DNA of 64,000 nt from Adlercreutzia hattorii (GTDB lineage Bacteria > Actinomycetota > Coriobacteriia > Coriobacteriales > Eggerthellaceae): NCBI RefSeq assembly GCF_011405655.1, contig NZ_AP022829.1, positions 372,001 through 436,000 on the forward strand, written 5' to 3'. Both the position numbers and the translations under genes were made by a program. The notes below the pieces were generated by a model. It saw only the letters and a program-made list of their open reading frames with translations. It was not told the origin of the DNA and made no database searches. Of the stretch, positions 60,366 through 64,000 are shown one piece after another (within the stretch, counting starts at the first letter, position 1; each line of letters begins with the position of its first letter).

Positions 60366-61040
60366 ATGGAACTTATGACCCTATTTCATGGATCGCCTCA
60401 AATAGTTGCGCATCCTTTCTACGGTGGTGGTAGGCCATATAACGACTACGGCCGCGGGTTTTATTGCACCGAGCATATCGAATTGGCGCGCGAGTGGGCC
60501 TGCTCCGAAGAAGGCTACGACGGCTACGCTAACGAGTATCGCTTCGATGGCCGCGGCCTTAAGGTTCTTGAACTCTCCTCTCCGGAATACTCGACGCTTC
60601 ATTGGCTGGCGCTGTTGCTGGAGCATCGCAAGATCGATCTGCGCACCCCGGTGGCTCAAGCGGGTAGCGAGTTTCTTCGTGCCCACTACCTGCTGGATGC
60701 GGAGTCGTTCGACGTTATCGTGGGGCACCGTGCTGATGACAGTTACTTCACCTTCGCCCGCGCCTTTTTGCGAAACGATGTTTCTTTGGAGCAGTTGACG
60801 CGGGCTTTGCATCTCGGTGATTTGGGCCAGCAGATCGTACTCAAGAGCCCGGAGGCATTCAAGGCCATCGAGTTCGTCGAAACCACAGTGGCGCCCAGCG
60901 CCGTTTACTACCCTAAGCGGAAGGAGCGCGACGAGAAGGCGCGGGCGCTCTATCGCGAGGAGGCTGCCCGGCAGGGCATCGACGGTATTTTCTTGCGCGA
61001 CCTTTTGCGAGAAGAGGTGACCGATCTTGCAGGCCTATAG
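60366..61040 (+). CDS. DUF3990 protein, ADP-ribosyltransferase-like candidate toxin
   Basis: A 224-residue soluble protein. The N-terminal part reads TLFHGSPQIVAHPFYGGGRPYNDYGRGFYCTEHIELAREWA, the DUF3990 motif related to NAD-binding ART folds (HGS, then GFYCT). Family members are thought to be toxins; the target is unknown. AGGT precedes ATG 60366. The next gene overlaps by 14 bases, and twin operators precede the pair, consistent with autoregulation. Confidence 0.8.
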   Translation: MELMTLFHGSPQIVAHPFYGGGRPYNDYGRGFYCTEHIELAREWACSEEGYDGYANEYRFDGRGLKVLELSSPEYSTLHWLALLLEHRKIDLRTPVAQAGSEFLRAHYLLDAESFDVIVGHRADDSYFTFARAFLRNDVSLEQLTRALHLGDLGQQIVLKSPEAFKAIEFVETTVAPSAVYYPKRKERDEKARALYREEAARQGIDGIFLRDLLREEVTDLAGL

Positions 61041-61665
61041 CGAAGATTATCTGTTCGATGCCATGGAAGCGCTGGGCGAGGCATTCGATTGCGCGGCCAA
61101 CCGTGTCAACTTGGGGCTCGACCAGTTCTTTGAAATGTTCGTAGCGACAGGGGTTGCCGATGCGTTCGGCGCCGGCGCCCCGCGCTATGTGAGTGGTTCG
61201 TCAGGCATCGAGCTGGTGCTTGACGTGTGCTATCGGGCCGGGCTGGATATCGGCGTGCCTCTGGCCGATATGGCGTCCGACGGGGAAGGGCCCGACTATT
61301 GGTGCGGTTGGGTTCTGGCCTACTGGCAGTGGGAGACGGGCCGCCCGTTCCGAACCATCGGGCGCGTAACGACCATGGAGGAAATTCGCGCGCTGTACTG
61401 GCCGCTCCACGAAGCGGCAGAGCAGAAGTTCGTTGAAGTGATCGAGGAGCGCGTGGCCCGGCGGGGTGCTCCTTTGAAATCGTGGCGCGAGCAAAGGGGT
61501 CTTTCCCAGGTGGCGCTGGCGGAGAAGTCGGGCGTGTCGCTGAGGGCGATTCAGCAGTATGAGCAGCGCTGCAAGAACATCAATCACGGCCAAGGCGCAT
61601 CGCTCTATCGGCTCGCTCAGACGCTGGGTTGCCGCATCGAGGATCTGCTCGAGTATCCGCTGTGA
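61027..61665 (+). CDS. Candidate antitoxin with C-terminal Xre HTH
   Basis: A 212-residue protein, TTG start at 61027 preceded by GAGGTGA. Residues 1-140 form an unassigned domain (LDQFFEMFVATGVADAFGAG, WCGWVLAYWQWETGRPF). Residues 148-212 form an HTH (LKSWREQRGLSQVALAEKSG, ending LGCRIEDLLEYPL). The same architecture occurs next to DUF3990 genes in other gut bacteria, supporting a toxin-antitoxin pair in which this protein binds the twin operators. Confidence 0.78.
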   Translation: MQAYSEDYLFDAMEALGEAFDCAANRVNLGLDQFFEMFVATGVADAFGAGAPRYVSGSSGIELVLDVCYRAGLDIGVPLADMASDGEGPDYWCGWVLAYWQWETGRPFRTIGRVTTMEEIRALYWPLHEAAEQKFVEVIEERVARRGAPLKSWREQRGLSQVALAEKSGVSLRAIQQYEQRCKNINHGQGASLYRLAQTLGCRIEDLLEYPL

Positions 61666-61889
61666 CCGATGAGGTTGGTGACTTGCGCTGCGAAGGAGGT
61701 GCGAGTGGTCGTGGGCTGGCGGCTTGGAAGAAGCGCAAATTACCTGTTCGTGGGTGGGGCAACCAGTGGTTGTCGGAGATTTTTCGCTCGGTTCTGGTAA
61801 ATTGACCACATAAGGTGCTGGTGCAACTAGGGTTGAAACCATAGGGTGAAAGGCGAGATGTGACGAACAAGACGCGAAAGGGAACCGTG

Positions 61890-62768
61890 ATGAACGTCGA
61901 AATCGCCCAACGCCTTGCCGAATTGCGCCGTGAGCGCGGGTTCTCCCAAGAGGGGCTGGCCGAGCAGCTGGGGCTGTCGCGCCAGGCCGTTTCCAAGTGG
62001 GAGCGCGCCGAGTCGGCGCCCGATATGGGAAACCTTATTGCTTTGGCCGACTTGTACGAGGTGACCCTGGATGAGCTTCTGCGCGTGAGCCCCGAGGTGG
62101 AAGAGGACATGCGCTTCGAATCCCAGGAACGTGCTGAATCCGTTGAGACCGAGGCCGCTGCTGCGGCGGAGGCGGCTTTGGCAGCGGCGGCGCGGGCCGA
62201 GGCGGCGGCTGCGACGGCAGCTGAGGCGCCCGACGTGCCGAAAGTGGTCGTGGAAGTGAGCGCGCCCGCTGCGACGTCGGGAGGCTTCCCGCCGCCTGCT
62301 CCGTCCCCTGGACAGGTCGGTGCTCCCGGCCAAGGGGCGCCGCACGGGTTCTCGCCTTCCACATACGGAGCGCCGGGCCATCGATCACCGAGCGCGGGCT
62401 ATGGCCCTGGTGCGTCTTCGCACGGTTCGCCGGCATCGCCGCAGAGCCCGGGTGCCTACCCTCCTGGCTCCTGCCCACCAGGTTCCATTCCGCCGGCATC
62501 CTCGGTGCCCATTGCGCCGCCACCGACGCCCCAACCGAAAGATCCGCTGCAGTCGTTTCCCTACCCGCTTCTGTGCGCGGTCATCTTCCTACTTGCTGGC
62601 TTCTGCTTCGGCTGGTGGCATCCCGGCTGGGTGATCTTCCTCACCATTCCCTTCTACTATTGGGTGGTGAACACCTTGGAGGCTGATCCGGCTTATCAGA
62701 CGTGGTTGGCCGAACGCCAGAACGTCGCGGCGAAAAGTGATTCCTCCTCAGAAGGAGGCGCCCAATGA
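61890..62768 (+). CDS. HTH-Xre regulator with Pro-rich linker and membrane segments
   Basis: A 292-residue protein starting at ATG 61890 (GCGAAAGGGAA upstream). HTH residues 5-62 (RRERGFSQEGLAEQLGLSRQ) match the regulator at 59309. An Ala-rich coiled stretch and a Pro/Ser/Gly linker (about 120-225) lead to two membrane segments (LLCAVIFLLAGFCFGWW, VIFLTIPFYYWVV). Its stop overlaps the next start as ATGA. Confidence 0.87.
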   Translation: MNVEIAQRLAELRRERGFSQEGLAEQLGLSRQAVSKWERAESAPDMGNLIALADLYEVTLDELLRVSPEVEEDMRFESQERAESVETEAAAAAEAALAAAARAEAAAATAAEAPDVPKVVVEVSAPAATSGGFPPPAPSPGQVGAPGQGAPHGFSPSTYGAPGHRSPSAGYGPGASSHGSPASPQSPGAYPPGSCPPGSIPPASSVPIAPPPTPQPKDPLQSFPYPLLCAVIFLLAGFCFGWWHPGWVIFLTIPFYYWVVNTLEADPAYQTWLAERQNVAAKSDSSSEGGAQ

Positions 62769-63488
62769 AACTGGAACGGAGCACCTATGTGAAAATCGCC
62801 CTCATCGTGCTGCTTTGCCTGGGCGTGTGCGGTTTCTTCGGCGGCTGCGGTCGTGGCGTGGTCGTTGCTCCGCTGGGCTCGCTGCTTGCGCCCGGTGGCT
62901 TGATGGGCTGTGTGGGCTGGAACGCCATGGGCGAGATCGCCGGATATGCGGGAGACGCGGTCGGCGAGATGGCCGGATATGCGGGCGATGCCGCGAGCGA
63001 GGTGGCGGATGCGACGCTGCACAGCGGTGTGCGCGGCGGCGTCTCTTGAGCGCTTCGTTCTTGAGGCGGCCTCGGGTGAGTACGGCATCGACGGGGCCGA
63101 CGCCATTCTGTGCGAGAAAATGGAACTCGATGTCGCCTCGGGTTCCGTCTCAGTGAGCCAGATGTCGGTGATCGACCTCGAGCTGAGCCTCGCAAGTGGC
63201 AACGTCGCTTACGAAGGCTCCGTCGCCAAGACGCTGCGCATCGATCAGGCGTCAGGCGAGTTTCGCCTTGGGCAGTGCTCGCCTGCTCCAGAAACCATTG
63301 CGGGCTCCCTCGCTTCGGGTCATATCATCCTGGAGCTTCCCGCCGACACGGCACTGAAGGCCAACGTCAACAAGACCTCGGGCAACTTCACGAACGACTT
63401 TGCCGAGTCTGCGGGCGACTCCTCCCAACCCTGCGACCTTTCCTTCGACATTATAAGCGGCAACTTGGAGGTGCTCGGCGTCGAGTAA
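62765..63488 (+). pseudogene. Membrane-anchored DUF4097 protein, interrupted by a frameshift
   Basis: The first 94 codons encode one membrane helix (IALIVLLCLGVCGFFGG) and a Gly/Ala repeat region (AGDAVGEMAGYAGDA), ending at a stop at 63047. In the next frame the sequence continues SLERFVLEAASGEYGIDGADA and runs as a DUF4097 beta-repeat domain to 63488. A one-base change near 63040 would join them. Coupled ATGA start with the HTH gene. The DUF4097 part has no good start of its own. Confidence 0.65.
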
Positions 63489-63520
63489 ATGGTGTGCAAC
63501 CCCATAGCCTTCAACAGAAA

Positions 63521-63544
63521 AGGGGCGACCTGATGGTCGCCCCT
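63521..63544. terminator. Perfect 10-bp hairpin after the DUF4097 locus
   Basis: AGGGGCGACC, TGAT, GGTCGCCCCT. On the minus strand it is followed by TTTTC; on the plus strand there is no T-run. Confidence 0.6.
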
Positions 63545-63656
63545 GCTGCGCGCAAATACCTCATGGGGTACTGCATTTGTGCGATGCGCTTATAGTCGGG
63601 CCTTTCTATCATCCATTGGCAGAGAAATTTGGAGGATGATAAAGAAAGGCGGTAGC

Positions 63657-64000
63657 ATGGCTGACTTTGAAGCCATTGTCGTGGGGGCTGGGTGTGCCGG
63701 TTCTGTCGCTGCATACGAGTTGGCCCGATCGGGTAAGTCTGTGCTTCTTATCGAGCGCGGAAACTATGCAGGGGCGAAGAATATGACCGGAGGGCGCATC
63801 TATTCTCACTCTTTGGCGAAGGTGTTCCCGGATTTTGAGCAGGAAGCTCCCTTAGAACGCAAGATAACCCACGAGAAAATATCCTTGCTCGCGCCCGATG
63901 CCTGTTTTACCGTCGATTTCTCATCGGAAGCGATGCTTGCCCCGAATTCCGATTCATATTCGGTGCTGCGCGCGCCTTTCGACCAGTGGCTCGCGTCGAA
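63657..64000 (+). CDS. FAD-dependent FixC-like dehydrogenase, N-terminal part (runs off window)
   Basis: 114 codons to the right edge. The ATG at 63657 has GAAAGGCGG upstream. The opening EAIVVGAGCAGSVAAYELA is a GxGxxG FAD-binding turn, ending LLIERG; KNMTGGRIYSH is typical of the electron-transfer-flavoprotein:quinone oxidoreductase (FixC) family. Genes for FixA/B/X, if any, lie beyond the window. Confidence 0.8.
   Translation, partial: MADFEAIVVGAGCAGSVAAYELARSGKSVLLIERGNYAGAKNMTGGRIYSHSLAKVFPDFEQEAPLERKITHEKISLLAPDACFTVDFSSEAMLAPNSDSYSVLRAPFDQWLAS

Overview
The window is high-GC DNA from an anaerobic gut-type actinobacterium, most likely an Eggerthellaceae member (Eggerthella, Gordonibacter or Adlercreutzia group). 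This is inferred from a Tat-exported molybdopterin enzyme beside a membrane-anchored regulator, a MobB-MobA fusion, an IS21-type element, a VaFE/Cna-B surface adhesin and several HTH-plus-membrane-segment proteins. No rRNA, tRNA or CRISPR array was recognised.

Layout. 1-7 kb: a truncated membrane regulator faces a three-gene molybdoenzyme operon (catalytic, FeS and membrane-anchor subunits) that resembles the Eggerthellaceae catechol-dehydroxylase type. 7-9 kb: an AAA ATPase islet sits between two copies of the 3' end of yqeY. 9-14.4 kb: a Bce-like two-component/ABC transporter module includes a 32-residue membrane protein. 14.4-16.1 kb: gene debris (Rpn nuclease, MarR) and a candidate structured RNA. 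16-24.7 kb: PH-domain membrane proteins, a CBS protein, a cell-wall-enzyme-like secreted protein, two TrkA-type proteins, a DUF2207 protein and a shikimate-kinase-like protein. 25-31.7 kb: an AGCS symporter, mobB-mobA, a polyferredoxin and an amino-acid ABC transporter. 32-36 kb: an HtrA protease, then a radical SAM/SPASM maturase with an overlapping 28-codon ORF and a DUF2975/HTH pair. 36-42 kb: a polymorphic-toxin tail with its immunity gene and an IS21 element that splits an Rpn nuclease gene. 42-55.7 kb: the conserved pyrH-frr-uppS-cdsA-dxr-rseP-ispG-proS cluster, broken between dxr and rseP by an inverted 3.8-kb adhesin gene. 56-64 kb: HTH-membrane proteins, a phasin-like protein, rlmB, a NYN nuclease, a DUF3990/HTH toxin-antitoxin pair, a frameshifted DUF4097 protein and the start of a FixC-like flavoprotein.

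How the parts connect. The molybdoenzyme operon, the MobBA cofactor gene and the polyferredoxin form a respiratory theme of reduction with an alternative acceptor. The housekeeping cluster covers translation start-up, isoprenoid, phospholipid and envelope functions. Between these blocks lie mobile traces: two families of palindromic repeats (one with covarying arms), three traces of Rpn-family loci, one IS21 copy with a clean target duplication, and an ATPase islet flanked by duplicated yqeY ends.

The strongest leads for something undescribed are the radical SAM/SPASM gene with its well-initiated small peptide, the covarying palindromic repeat that now supplies the start of a secreted protein, the ATPase islet with two phased operators, and an extra coupled ORF in the IS21 element.
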